Source of the DNA: Chlamydiota bacterium
GTDB taxonomy: Bacteria > Chlamydiota > Chlamydiia > Chlamydiales > SM23-39
Reading direction: 5' to 3'
Assembly: GCA_027451825.1 (NCBI GenBank)
Contig: DAIDHZ010000014.1
Span: 1 to 51,277 of the forward strand
Length of the DNA: 51,277 bases
This document shows, piece by piece, positions 40,014 through 50,307 of this stretch. The position numbers and the translations under genes were made by a program. Numbering within the stretch: the first letter of the stretch is position 1; the number at the start of each line of letters is the position of its first letter. Under the pieces are notes generated by a model, which did not search any database, was not told the DNA's origin, and saw only the letters and a list, made by a program, of their open reading frames with translations.

Positions 40014-41942
40014 ATGAATAAGAAAAAAAAACGCCCCTCCAAAAAACAACCTCGCGCTAAGAAAGACAACAACCTCGTTCAAGGAACAATCATCATTCAC
40101 CCTAAAAAAGGGTTTGGGTTCGTCCCCAATCCTCCGGGTCCAGACGTCTTCATCCCTAAACAGTTCACGATGGGAGCCGTCGATAGCGATGTCGTTGAAA
40201 TTGCCGTAAATCCCATTGTTTCTGCCAAAGGCCCTGAAGGGAAAGTCGTTGCCATTCTCAAACGAAGCAAATCCCACCTTGCCTGCACCATCATTTCCAA
40301 AGATAAAAATCAATACATCGCTTTTTCTCCTCTTCTTGGGGCTGAAAAACGGATCACTGTCTTTTCCAAAAAACCTTTAAAAGAGGGGGATCGGATCATT
40401 TGCAAAGTGACGAAATGGGGAGGCAATAAAGATGTCGTTGAAGCCAATTTAGATCGCTATTTAGGCCATATCAATGATAGTAGCATCGACATCCCGGCTG
40501 CCATCGAAGAGTTTGAACTTCCTGACGGCTTTACGATCGAGGCCATCAAGGAAGCTAAAAGTTATAGCAAAAAAGTCGACGAAGAACACATACAAGGCCG
40601 TTTGGATCTTACAAAATGGGAATGCGTCACCATCGATCCAACAACCGCTCGCGATTTTGATGATGCCATCAGCCTTACCAAAGATGATCAGGGACATTTT
40701 CATTTAGGCGTCCACATTGCAGATGTCGCCCACTATGTAAAACCGGGGATGCATCTCGATGAAGAAGCCTTTACTAGATGTAATTCTACCTATTTCCCCG
40801 GACAATGCGTGCCGATGCTTCCGGAGGCTATGTCCAATGAGCTTTGCAGTCTCAAACCCAAAGTCATCCGCCTCACACAATCCGTTCTTGCAGAGTTTGA
40901 CACATCAGGAAATCTTCTCAAATGGGAGATTGTACGGAGTGCCATCAAGAGCGCTAAACGATTTACCTACGAAGAAGCGTTTGAAGTCCTTGAGAAAAAA
41001 AAGAAAAGCAAGCACGCCTCTTTATTAAAAAGAATGGTAGAGCTCTGTCATATACTCAAACGAAAAAGAATGGAGCGAGGCAGCATTGATTTTTCCATGC
41101 CGGATCATGTCATTCTTGTTGATGCAAAAGGAGAGCCTTTACGCATCGCAACCGTCGAATATGACATCACCCACCAAATGATCGAAGAGTTCATGCTCAA
41201 AGCCAATGAAATTGTAGCGACCCATCTCAACAATCAAGGGAAAACGCTCATCTATCGAGTCCACGAGGAACCGGCAGAAGAATCCTTTGAAGATTTTTAC
41301 ACCTTTGCAAGATCTTTAGGGTTTCATCTTCCTCCAAAGCCAAAACATCAGGACATCCAACATCTTTTCCAAGAAGCTAAAGGATCCCCTTTTCTTTCAC
41401 AACTCTCCATTGGTTTCATCCGCAGCATGCGCCTTGCTGCTTATTCCCCGGAAAATATTGGCCATTATGGACTTGCACTCGAACACTACTGTCACTTTAC
41501 AAGTCCTATCCGAAGATATACCGATCTTGTGATTCAAAGACTCTTGTTCAATGAACTACCCATCGACACCAACCTGCAAGAAATTGCCGCTGCCTGCTCC
41601 GAAAAAGAAAGGATCTCTTTCCGTGCAGAAAGTTCAGTCAAGCAATTGAAAAAGCTGCGTCTTGCCAAAAAATCATTTGAAGAAGATACATCCACTTTGT
41701 ATCCGGCCATCATCACCAAGGTAAAGCCTTTTGCACTCTTTTTCGAAGTACCGCAATTTGATTTAGAAGGCTCATTTCACATCTCAGAAATCGGCAACGA
41801 CTATTTTGAGTACAATCCCAATAAAATGTGCTTTAAAGGGCGAAGAACCGGCAAAACATTTTCGATCGGAGGAGAAATTCTCGTCAGACTCGATAAAATC
41901 GACTTTCTTCTTCGTCAAGCTGTCTGGTCCATGAAATCTTAA
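40014..41942 (+). CDS. rnr: Ribonuclease R (RNB-family 3'-5' exoribonuclease)
   Basis: 642 residues, somewhat shorter than E. coli RNase R (about 810), as usual in chlamydiae. It degrades structured RNA. Order: Lys-rich N-terminus, cold-shock-like domain (GTIIIHPKKGFGFVPN), second OB domain, the RNB core with metal-binding acids in TARDFDDAISL (D214, D216, D217), the segments HIADVAHYVKPG, YFPGQCVPMLPEAMSNELCSL and HYCHFTSPIRRYTDL, and a C-terminal S1 domain (AIITKVKPFALFFEV). It lacks the long basic C-terminal tail. It has its own transcript after the palindrome at 39818-39982. Confidence 0.95.
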   Translation: MNKKKKRPSKKQPRAKKDNNLVQGTIIIHPKKGFGFVPNPPGPDVFIPKQFTMGAVDSDVVEIAVNPIVSAKGPEGKVVAILKRSKSHLACTIISKDKNQYIAFSPLLGAEKRITVFSKKPLKEGDRIICKVTKWGGNKDVVEANLDRYLGHINDSSIDIPAAIEEFELPDGFTIEAIKEAKSYSKKVDEEHIQGRLDLTKWECVTIDPTTARDFDDAISLTKDDQGHFHLGVHIADVAHYVKPGMHLDEEAFTRCNSTYFPGQCVPMLPEAMSNELCSLKPKVIRLTQSVLAEFDTSGNLLKWEIVRSAIKSAKRFTYEEAFEVLEKKKKSKHASLLKRMVELCHILKRKRMERGSIDFSMPDHVILVDAKGEPLRIATVEYDITHQMIEEFMLKANEIVATHLNNQGKTLIYRVHEEPAEESFEDFYTFARSLGFHLPPKPKHQDIQHLFQEAKGSPFLSQLSIGFIRSMRLAAYSPENIGHYGLALEHYCHFTSPIRRYTDLVIQRLLFNELPIDTNLQEIAAACSEKERISFRAESSVKQLKKLRLAKKSFEEDTSTLYPAIITKVKPFALFFEVPQFDLEGSFHISEIGNDYFEYNPNKMCFKGRRTGKTFSIGGEILVRLDKIDFLLRQAVWSMKS

Positions 41943-42109
41943 ACAAGCCGTTCTCGGCGTGTGCATTCTTTTTTTAACTCAAACCCTTAATTTATATTGA
42001 CTTGCCAAATAAAGAAATTTACCCTCCAAAATTCTCAAAGGCCTCGAAGAAGAACTTTAAAACGACATAATACGACATAAAGAATACTTGTAATAAAAAT
42101 TAGTTTAAC

Positions 42110-42138
42110 TTACAATTAAACACTCAATTATGTATAAT
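42110..42138 (+). promoter_or_regulatory. Putative promoter of the PP2C gene
   Basis: TTACAA at 42110-42115 and a consensus TATAAT at 42133-42138, spacer 17. The DNA from 42050 to 42163 is very AT-rich. The ATG follows 25 bases after the -10 box and has no evident Shine-Dalgarno sequence. Confidence 0.4.
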
Positions 42139-42163
42139 TAAAAAAATAAACAATGAAACAAAA

Positions 42164-43771
42164 ATGCTAAAAACATGTGAACTAAAACCTCCTACTACAA
42201 TACGACAATTAATGCCGGCATCTAATACTGCAACCTTAGTCGATTTTGCTTTCAGATTAGCCCATTATACAAACACGAAGCACACCTATACAGACCTCAC
42301 CAATCAGTCTGCAAACGCAACATCAGCCGCGTCAAATAAACCCAATCCAAACATATCACCAGCAGCTACTTCAAATGCACTACCCACCAATCCAAACACA
42401 TCAATAACAGCGACTCCAAATGAATCCATTAATCAAGCAACTTTCAAAAATACAAAGATTCTATTAGTGGCATGTATACTCCTAACTATCGCTGTTACTG
42501 CAATTATAACATCTTTATATGTCACAGGACTCTCAGAGATTAGTTCTGTAGGGAATTGTGTAGGTACCATAATAAGCTCCAATGCTCTCATCGGATTTAT
42601 CGGCCTAACTACTTATGCAATCATATCAGCTCAATCGACAGTTACCAATTCTTCTCGACCCACAGTAGATCAAACAGTTGCCGCCGGAGGATCTCCTCAT
42701 CAAATTACAGCTTTGACATCAGCAGGTGCCACTGCCCCTTCTGAATCAAAGCTTGCAACTGTGACAACTTCAGCATCAACCACTGCAGCTGACGCCACTC
42801 TCCAAACGACCCAAAAAGTCGATCAGGTTGCACAAAAACTGCTTAAAAATGCCAATAAAGCGATTGAAGAACACAAAGGTGAATCTGTTGCTACTGTTGA
42901 AGAAGTTCAAAATTCTTCTCGAAAGAATTCCCTACCCATCTCGATAGAACATGCAGAATCGCATGAGCAAGGAAAAAGACCTTCTATGGAAGATGCTTCT
43001 TTCCATGTAAAAACATCAGATGGTTATTTAACAGGAGTCTTTGATGGACATGGAGGAAAAGAGGTTGCTCAACATGTCTCACAAAGAGCTCAAGAACTCT
43101 TTTTTGATCTTTTAAGAAAGAATGAAAAAGACGTAAGAGCAACTTTTACAGAATTATTTAATCTCATTGAAGAAGAAATTAAAACTCATCGTGACTGGGA
43201 TTATCAAGGGAGCACTGCTGTTCTTTCTTTTGTCGATCCCGTTTTAGGGAAAATTTTTACCGCAACCATTGGAGATAGCGAAGCAACGATTTATCGAAAT
43301 TTTCCAGGCGCTACAAAAGCAATCCCTTTATCTTGTGTTAGAAATTGGGGTTCTAGCAAAGATAAAGAAAGATTATTAAAACGCGTTGATCAAAATCACC
43401 GCGCTGATTGGGAAAAGACAATGCAAACACGCATTAAGCATGTAAGATTTGATGGATATGGACCAAATAGATTTGGAGGAGGCGTCAATGTATCAAGAGC
43501 CATGGGAGATGAAGGATTAAAGCGTCCTTTGGGAGCAAACTCTCCTTTGATACACAAACCCAAAATTACAATGCAGAACTTACTGCCGGGAGATAGGATT
43601 GTAATTGCTTGCGATGGGCTTAAAGATTTTACAACAGAAAAAGAAATTATCAATGTTTTAGATAAAAACAAAGACAACTCAAGGGCGGCGGCTCAACAAT
43701 TAGTGCGATTCGCTTTGAATGAAAAGAAATCAACCGACAACATCACAGCTCTTGTATTATCAGTGAGCTAG
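42164..43771 (+). CDS. Inc-like membrane protein with C-terminal PP2C serine/threonine phosphatase
   Basis: 535 residues. Residues 1-95 are Ser/Thr/Asn/Pro-rich without a signal peptide. A bilobed hydrophobic hairpin follows: about 99-121 and 133-157 with a loop near 10 residues, the hallmark of chlamydial inclusion-membrane proteins. After another Ser/Thr/Ala-rich linker comes a full PP2C phosphatase (about 262-535): RPSMEDA (E276, D277), VFDGHGG (D294, G295), GSTAVLSF, ATIGDSEATIYR, GGVNVSRAMGDEGLK, IACDGLKDF (D484) and STDNITALVL (D525). All metal-binding acids are present, so Mn/Mg-dependent phosphatase activity is expected. If the hairpin sits in an inclusion or host membrane, the catalytic domain would face the host cytosol. 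That location is inference. Confidence 0.85.
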   Translation: MLKTCELKPPTTIRQLMPASNTATLVDFAFRLAHYTNTKHTYTDLTNQSANATSAASNKPNPNISPAATSNALPTNPNTSITATPNESINQATFKNTKILLVACILLTIAVTAIITSLYVTGLSEISSVGNCVGTIISSNALIGFIGLTTYAIISAQSTVTNSSRPTVDQTVAAGGSPHQITALTSAGATAPSESKLATVTTSASTTAADATLQTTQKVDQVAQKLLKNANKAIEEHKGESVATVEEVQNSSRKNSLPISIEHAESHEQGKRPSMEDASFHVKTSDGYLTGVFDGHGGKEVAQHVSQRAQELFFDLLRKNEKDVRATFTELFNLIEEEIKTHRDWDYQGSTAVLSFVDPVLGKIFTATIGDSEATIYRNFPGATKAIPLSCVRNWGSSKDKERLLKRVDQNHRADWEKTMQTRIKHVRFDGYGPNRFGGGVNVSRAMGDEGLKRPLGANSPLIHKPKITMQNLLPGDRIVIACDGLKDFTTEKEIINVLDKNKDNSRAAAQQLVRFALNEKKSTDNITALVLSVS

Positions 43772-43810
43772 GGAGATCTTGCAGTATTGAACGCCATCTA
43801 AAAAGACCAA

Positions 43811-43974
43811 TATACCAAAACAACCTGAAGAATCGGGAATTTGGCAAAAAGGCTCCTCAAAATTCTCATGCGGAGCGAGTGACCATTGCCGAGAGGCAAG
43901 GCACGAGTGAGCATGCGAATTTTGAGGAAAAGCCGACGCTGCCAAAAACCGATTCTTCAGGTTGTTCCGGTATA
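43811..43974. repeat. Imperfect palindromic element, family 'tataccaaaacaacctgaag'
   Basis: 164 bp. The left end TATACCAAAACAACCTGAAG and the right end, inverted, TATACCGGAACAACCTGAAG match at most positions. Inner arms (AATCGG, TTGGCA, CCTCAAAATTC, GCATGC) are inverted copies, leading to a small central hairpin near GCCGAGAGGC. The end sequence also occurs once at 11035-11054, inside transposon relic A. The element shares its last two bases with the next one. Confidence 0.8.
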
Positions 43975-44147
43975 TACTCGTTCCAGTTCAAAGTCCCTGA
44001 ATTCTGCAAGGAAGATCCCTAAATTTGGACCAGGCGTAGCCGGCGCTGAAGAAACTCAACTTGAATAAGTTGAGTGATGGAAGCGGGACAAAATTTAGGG
44101 TAAATCCGACGCTGCAGAAACAGGGACTTTGAACTGGAACGAGTATA
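43973..44147. repeat. Imperfect palindromic element, family 'tatactcgttccagtt', second copy
   Basis: 175 bp with termini TATACTCGTTCCAGTTCAAAG in inverted orientation at both ends. The core has the near-perfect hairpin CTCAACTTGAATAAGTTGAG at 44055-44074. The inner arms differ from the 2589-2745 copy even though the ends agree, so the family is defined by its termini and by overall palindromy. It begins inside the last bases of the preceding element. Confidence 0.8.
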
Positions 44148-44194
44148 AACGCCCTTTAAACCAATAAGAAATTATAATAATAAAGAGAAGATTT

Positions 44195-44455
44195 ATGAGT
44201 ATTACTCCACCTATCAGCGAATTAACGTCACCAACCGTGGTGAAAGAAAAGGCTCAAAGAGCACCTGATGAGGTTGCAACTGCAGCTCATCGAGCTCTTA
44301 CCCAATCAAACCAAGACTTTGCAAGGCTCCCTACCGAACGACCTCTGCTTCCCATAAATCTCGAAGGAACTCGACCACCTCCTGAAACCCCTACTTCTCA
44401 TCCTTCTAATATGCGTCGAGATGAGGCATTTCCCCCATCATCTCAGGCAGAATAA
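44195..44455 (+). CDS. Small Pro-rich hypothetical protein
   Basis: 86 residues, no recognised family and no membrane segment. It is rich in Pro, Thr and Ser, especially in the C-terminal half (PTERPLLPI, GTRPPPETPTSHPS), suggesting disorder. AGAAG precedes the ATG by five bases, and a TATAAT lies 16 bases upstream. Its stop is adjacent to the stop of the convergent 118-residue protein gene. Its disordered composition and place next to the PP2C gene would suit a small secreted protein, but that is a guess. Confidence 0.5.
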   Translation: MSITPPISELTSPTVVKEKAQRAPDEVATAAHRALTQSNQDFARLPTERPLLPINLEGTRPPPETPTSHPSNMRRDEAFPPSSQAE

Positions 44456-44812
44456 TCATCTTAATGCTACAGAAGGACTCTCGCCATCTTTGATGACTGA
44501 AGGAGAATCTTCTCTTTTCAATGAAAGGTTTTCAAATTGCACGCGAATTTGCTTGGCAATTTCTTCCACTTTACGACTTAAATGAGCCGCATTTTGATTC
44601 TGATCGAAAAGACAAATCTCTTTTTTTCTTAAAACAATTCGATGCATCGCATTGGCTGAAATCCATTCATGAATCTTATTCACCGTATCAGCTAAAGCAG
44701 CTTCCGTAATGAGACTTTCAGTTTCTTGATATTGTTGACGGAGCTTTTCTCTCACTTTTTTTGTGCGGTCGCTTTCCGGTACAATTCGAGTTTTTCTATC
44801 TTGTTTTTCCAT
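44456..44812 (-). CDS. Hypothetical helical charged protein
   Basis: 118 residues, strongly charged and helical, for example RTKKVREKLRQQYQETESLI and AAHLSRKVEEIAKQIRVQFENL, with one aromatic patch (KIHEWISANAMHRIVL). No signal peptide or membrane segment. It ends directly against the stop of the convergent small gene. The binding site before the ATG is weak (AGGA, 12 bases away). No family recognised. Confidence 0.6.
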   Translation of the reverse strand: MEKQDRKTRIVPESDRTKKVREKLRQQYQETESLITEAALADTVNKIHEWISANAMHRIVLRKKEICLFDQNQNAAHLSRKVEEIAKQIRVQFENLSLKREDSPSVIKDGESPSVALR

Positions 44813-44898
44813 TTTCTAGACATTCCTCTTGAGGACCCTCGCTCACCATAACAAACAATCTTTTAAATTTCTACTAGCAAAGTTTCTTCTCTTTTTTT

Positions 44899-45585
44899 AT
44901 GCTCCAGCTCATGACTCTAGATCTTGCAAAGAAAGCAGCAGGCTATAAAGCCGTAGAACACATCAAAAATAACATGATCGTAGGCCTTGGCACAGGATCT
45001 ACAGCTGCTTACTTCATTGAAGCGCTCATTCTCGCCTGTAAAAAAGGACTCCAAATCACAGCTGTTGCAAGCTCAGAAAAATCCCAAAAACTGGCTCTCT
45101 TAGGCGGCATCAAAGTCGTAGATCTCAACGAGGTATCCCACATCGACATCACCGTCGACGGCGCTGATGAAATCGATGCCCAAAAACGGATGATCAAAGG
45201 AGGCGGAGGCGCCCACGTACGAGAAAAAATCCTAGCCTCGGCAAGCACCAAAGTCATCATCATCATCGACGAAACCAAATTTTCCTCTTCCATAGGAACA
45301 GTCAAACTTCCCATCGAAATCCTCCCTTACGGCTCTAAAATCACCCAAAAAAAGATCGAAAATCTCGGTTTTCAAGGAAAATGGCGTACAACCCAAGACA
45401 AACCCTTTATCTCAGACAATGGCAACCTCATCCTAGATCTTCATTTCCCCATTCCTCCCTCTTCTCCGGAAAATCTTCACCTCCAGCTGAAAAACATCCC
45501 CGGGGTCGTAGAAACCGGCTTTTTCTTTCATCTCGCCCATACAGTCATTATCGGTCATAAAGACGGCTCTACACGCATTTTGTAA
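44899..45585 (+). CDS. rpiA: Ribose-5-phosphate isomerase A
   Basis: 228 residues, normal length. Interconverts ribose-5-phosphate and ribulose-5-phosphate in the pentose phosphate pathway. Motifs: IVGLGTGSTAAYFIEAL (phosphate loop), DITVDGADEID with the catalytic Asp, MIKGGGGAHVREKILA with the catalytic Lys, and IEILPYG. ATGs at 44899 and 44911 are both in frame; neither has a clear binding site, and 44911 gives a start closer to other family members. It is flanked by small hypothetical genes and has no operon partner. Confidence 0.95.
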   Translation: MLQLMTLDLAKKAAGYKAVEHIKNNMIVGLGTGSTAAYFIEALILACKKGLQITAVASSEKSQKLALLGGIKVVDLNEVSHIDITVDGADEIDAQKRMIKGGGGAHVREKILASASTKVIIIIDETKFSSSIGTVKLPIEILPYGSKITQKKIENLGFQGKWRTTQDKPFISDNGNLILDLHFPIPPSSPENLHLQLKNIPGVVETGFFFHLAHTVIIGHKDGSTRIL

Positions 45586-45704
45586 GCACCTCATAATCAA
45601 GATATTGCAAAATATATCAAGAAAAAAAACAAAGCCTAATAATCAAAAGTTTATAAATGAAATTAAATACTTAATTAGTATATAATAAAAATAAAAAGGC
45701 AAAA

Positions 45705-45944
45705 ATGACAATAAAACCAAATTATAGACAAAAGACTCAGCATCTAGCACCAAAACCAACTGCCGCTCAAGCTCAAAAAACCTCTTGGAACGGACGAATC
45801 GTAACCTGGCTCAAAGAAAATGAGCTCTCAACCTGGTGCAAAGAAAATCCATGCACCGTCAAGGTAGGCTTCTTTGCATTCATAGCACTCATCGCTGCTG
45901 CCGCTGCAATCTTCGCATATATATCAGGCCTTCCTCACTCTTAA
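45705..45944 (+). CDS. Small single-pass membrane protein
   Basis: 79 residues. A soluble N-terminal half with two similar Trp-Leu-Lys-Glu/Trp-Cys-Lys-Glu repeats (TWLKENELSTWCKENP) is followed by one Ala-rich membrane segment (VGFFAFIALIAAAAAIFAYI) at the C-terminal end, like a tail-anchored protein. AAGG lies before the ATG, and TATAAT is at 45681-45686. No family recognised. Confidence 0.6.
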   Translation: MTIKPNYRQKTQHLAPKPTAAQAQKTSWNGRIVTWLKENELSTWCKENPCTVKVGFFAFIALIAAAAAIFAYISGLPHS

Positions 45945-45986
45945 AGGTGATCTTTTCTTTTTCTTCAAAGCAACTCTCTTACTGAC

Positions 45987-46265
45987 TCAATAATGAAGAT
46001 GGAACTTGTTCTCGGCGAGCTTTAAAATGGCTGCGATCGCACTGTCTGCGTCATCGCCAATTGCCTCTACAACAATTTGAGAGCCTCGCTCGGCAGCAAG
46101 CATCAAGATGCCTAGAATCGATTTTGCATTGACGACATAATCTTGGTAAGAAAGAGAAATTTGAGCTCTAAAATGCATGGCGCATTTGACGAGTTCCGTA
46201 GAGGGGCGCGTATGCAGCCCCTTCTCGTTTAACACAACAAATACACCTTGCACTTTTCGAATCAT
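45987..46265 (-). CDS. ptsH: Phosphocarrier protein HPr
   Basis: 92 residues from the ATG at 46265; a longer in-frame start at 46382 would only add sequence overlapping pepF. HPr passes phosphate from enzyme I to sugar-specific or regulatory PTS proteins. The phospho-histidine is in KGLHTRPST (H18 here, canonical H15). The regulatory serine motif NAKSILGILML is present, so control by HPr kinase is possible. The rest (AERGSQIVVEAIGDDADSAIAAI) follows the family. It begins 25 bp after pepF on the same strand and may be read from the pepF transcript. Its own binding site is poor. Confidence 0.92.
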   Translation of the reverse strand: MIRKVQGVFVVLNEKGLHTRPSTELVKCAMHFRAQISLSYQDYVVNAKSILGILMLAAERGSQIVVEAIGDDADSAIAAILKLAENKFHLHY

Positions 46266-46290
46266 GAGAAAAGAGTTACTGTAAAACTCC

Positions 46291-48090
46291 TTATTCTGCA
46301 AGACACTTTTTAAGTTCCGCAACCAAAGTCCCAAATCTTTGAAGAGCGGACTCCACAGGTTCAGGACTTTCCATATCAACACCCGCTCTTTTTAAAAGAT
46401 CCAGAGGATATTTACTGCCGCCGGAAGATAAAAATCCAAGGTATTGATCGCGAGAGTTTGGTGACGCCATTACTTGTTTGTATAAAGACATCGCCGCACT
46501 TAAGCCCGTTGCATATTGGTAGACATAGTAATTGTAGTAAAAATGCGGAATGCGCGCCCATTCAATGGCTAAGGCCTCATCTAAAACAATATCAGGACCA
46601 TAATAATCGCGGTTCAACTGAAGATAGGTTTGTTTTAAAAGAGACGGCGTCAAAGGAACTCCCTCTTCAACCCATTTATGCAATTGAAGTTCAAATTCTG
46701 CAAACATCGTTTGGCGGAAAATGGTACCTCGGATTCTCTCCAATTCATCATTGATGAGATAGGCAAGCTCTTTTTTATTTTTCACCTTCATCTTCATCTG
46801 ATTTAATAGAAGCTGTTCATTAAAGGTAGAGGCTACTTCTGCTACGAAAATCGGATAATGGGAATAAATATATGGCTGATTTTTACGGCTTAAAAAGCTA
46901 TGCATGCTATGACCTGCTTCATGAGCCAAAGTCTCAACATCGCTAAACATTCCATGATAGTTCAGCAAAATATACGGCATACTGTCATAACAGCCGCTTG
47001 AATACGCCCCGCTTCGTTTTCTTACGTTTTCAAAAACATCCACCCAACGATCTTCAAGAAGCCCTTGCTTGAGAACATTTTGATAGTCCTTGCCTAAAGG
47101 AGCCACAGATGCCACGACTTCCTGACAAGCTTCCGGATAATTCATCCGAATTTCCATCTCTTCAACAATCGGCGCATAAAGATCATAAATATGGATCTGA
47201 TCCAGCTTCATTTGCTCTTTACGAAAACCAATGTAGGCATGCATCAAAGGAAGATTTTGACGAACGGTTGCAATCAAGTTGTGATACACGGAAGGCTGAA
47301 TCGCATGAGGGAATAAAGCGGCATCTAAACAACTGTTAAATTTTCTTGCTCGAGCAATAAAAAAATGACTCTGCATCTGCCCTTGAATGAGCTCGCAAAG
47401 AGTATTGGCATATTTTTCATACCCTTCATGCAAATTCATGAAGGCGCTGCGTCTCAGCTCTCGATCCGTGCTTCTCAAATAACTCAAATAAGAGCCATTC
47501 GACAAAGGGTGTTCTTGTCCTTGCGAATCGATGGCCGGCTTAAAAGAAAGATCAGCATTCGTGAAAGCGGCAAATGTTTTATAAGAAGTATCTAGCGCCT
47601 TCCCTGTCAAAGCAACCAACTGTTCCATTTCCGGGGAGAGTGTATGAGGCCTCATACGCCCAATTTTTTCTAAATAAAACTGATACCCTTTTAAGGAAGG
47701 GTGCTGCAAAAGCTTTTTATAATCTTCATTCGAAAGACTTAAAAGCTCAGGCTCAATCCAGGAACTTTCCAATTGAAACTCATGAATAAGCGCTGAAATT
47801 CTACCCATGTTATCTTTAGAAACATCATTCCCAAGATCTTCATCCAATCGAAGATGCGCATAGGTATGCAACTTGCTGAGCTTTCGATCCAAGCCAAAGT
47901 AAAATTCAAAAAATGAAGCGGCAGCGGCCGGATCTTTAAGACGCCCCTGATAGGCTTTCATCTCCGGCCAATGAGGAGCTTTATCCTTGCCTTGAACTCC
48001 CACTAAATCCTTTTTCCATGAATTTAAATCGATGTAAAGAGCACTCACATTCCAACAATCTTCTTGTGGTATTTGATCTCGTGTTTTCAT
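46291..48090 (-). CDS. pepF: Oligoendopeptidase F (M3 metallopeptidase)
   Basis: 599 residues from the ATG at 48090, which follows GGAGAG by five bases and aligns with the family start (TRDQIPQEDCWNVSALY). An in-frame start at 48222 would add 44 residues with a signal-like hydrophobic stretch, but it would overlap the divergent groES promoter region. The zinc motif LAHEAGHSMHSF places H390, E391 and H394 in the active site, with the third ligand Glu downstream (FVAEVASTFNE). It cleaves medium-sized peptides in the cytoplasm, likely recycling host-derived or proteasome-like products. Divergent from groES, as in other chlamydiae, and followed by ptsH. Confidence 0.93.
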   Translation of the reverse strand: MKTRDQIPQEDCWNVSALYIDLNSWKKDLVGVQGKDKAPHWPEMKAYQGRLKDPAAAASFFEFYFGLDRKLSKLHTYAHLRLDEDLGNDVSKDNMGRISALIHEFQLESSWIEPELLSLSNEDYKKLLQHPSLKGYQFYLEKIGRMRPHTLSPEMEQLVALTGKALDTSYKTFAAFTNADLSFKPAIDSQGQEHPLSNGSYLSYLRSTDRELRRSAFMNLHEGYEKYANTLCELIQGQMQSHFFIARARKFNSCLDAALFPHAIQPSVYHNLIATVRQNLPLMHAYIGFRKEQMKLDQIHIYDLYAPIVEEMEIRMNYPEACQEVVASVAPLGKDYQNVLKQGLLEDRWVDVFENVRKRSGAYSSGCYDSMPYILLNYHGMFSDVETLAHEAGHSMHSFLSRKNQPYIYSHYPIFVAEVASTFNEQLLLNQMKMKVKNKKELAYLINDELERIRGTIFRQTMFAEFELQLHKWVEEGVPLTPSLLKQTYLQLNRDYYGPDIVLDEALAIEWARIPHFYYNYYVYQYATGLSAAMSLYKQVMASPNSRDQYLGFLSSGGSKYPLDLLKRAGVDMESPEPVESALQRFGTLVAELKKCLAE

Positions 48091-48204
48091 TGGACTCTCC
48101 CTTAAATTATTAGCGTTCAATTGGTTATATTTAATATCAGAAAAAACAAAGCAAGAGAGCGCGGTTGCTATTAGCAATCCACACCTCTGTTTGCTAAACT
48201 TATT

Positions 48205-48233
48205 TGCGTTAAATCGATTCATGAGCTATATTC
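48205..48233 (+). promoter_or_regulatory. Putative groES-groEL promoter
   Basis: TTGCGT at 48205-48210 and TATATT at 48228-48233 are separated by 17 bases. The predicted transcript would start near 48240 and carry the hairpin at 48258-48289 in its leader. No CIRCE inverted repeat (TTAGCACTC type) was found here. Confidence 0.5.
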
Positions 48234-48257
48234 CTATCTAGCAATCAATAAAAATCG

Positions 48258-48289
48258 CCCTCTTCAAGGAAAGTCTTTCCTAAAGAGGG
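48258..48289 (+). promoter_or_regulatory. Long stem-loop in the groES leader
   Basis: CCCTCTT (48258-48264) pairs with AAGAGGG (48283-48289), and inside it AGGAA pairs with TTCCT, giving an almost continuous stem. It ends 10 bases before the GGAGAT ribosome binding site (48299). No T-run follows on the plus strand, so termination is unlikely. A role in mRNA stability or temperature response is possible. Confidence 0.5.
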
Positions 48290-48312
48290 TTAAAAAATGG
48301 AGATGATAACGT

Positions 48313-50261
<1,949 letters not shown>

Positions 50262-50275
50262 AATCCATTTTTCTA

Positions 50276-50304
50276 GGGCTAAGGGAATCCTTAGCCCTTT
50301 TTTC
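50276..50304 (+). terminator. Intrinsic terminator of groES-groEL
   Basis: GGGCTAAGG pairs with CCTTAGCCC around a 4-base loop, followed by TTTTTTCTTTT. It also lies just after the end of the convergent AsmA-like gene. Confidence 0.92.
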
Positions 50305-50307
50305 TTT

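Larger units (their letters stand above)
43772..44194. other. Gene-free stretch made of two abutting palindromic elements
   Basis: The 423 bp between the PP2C gene and the next small gene contain no gene. Nearly all is taken up by the elements at 43811-43974 and 43973-44147. The last 45 bases hold a TATAAT (44173-44178) that may be the -10 box of the next gene. Confidence 0.7.

Noticed and set aside
39818..44147. CRISPR array suggested by recurrent repeats
   Set aside because: The repeats are long palindromes in different families without regular direct-repeat and spacer structure, and no cas genes are present.
46266..46382. Longer HPr with an extra 39 residues
   Set aside because: The extension overlaps the end of pepF and has no HPr similarity; HPr begins at MIRKVQGVFVV.
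48091..48222. Longer PepF with a signal-like N-terminus
   Set aside because: A strong ribosome binding site and family alignment favour 48090, and the longer start would run into the groES promoter. Kept as an alternative only.
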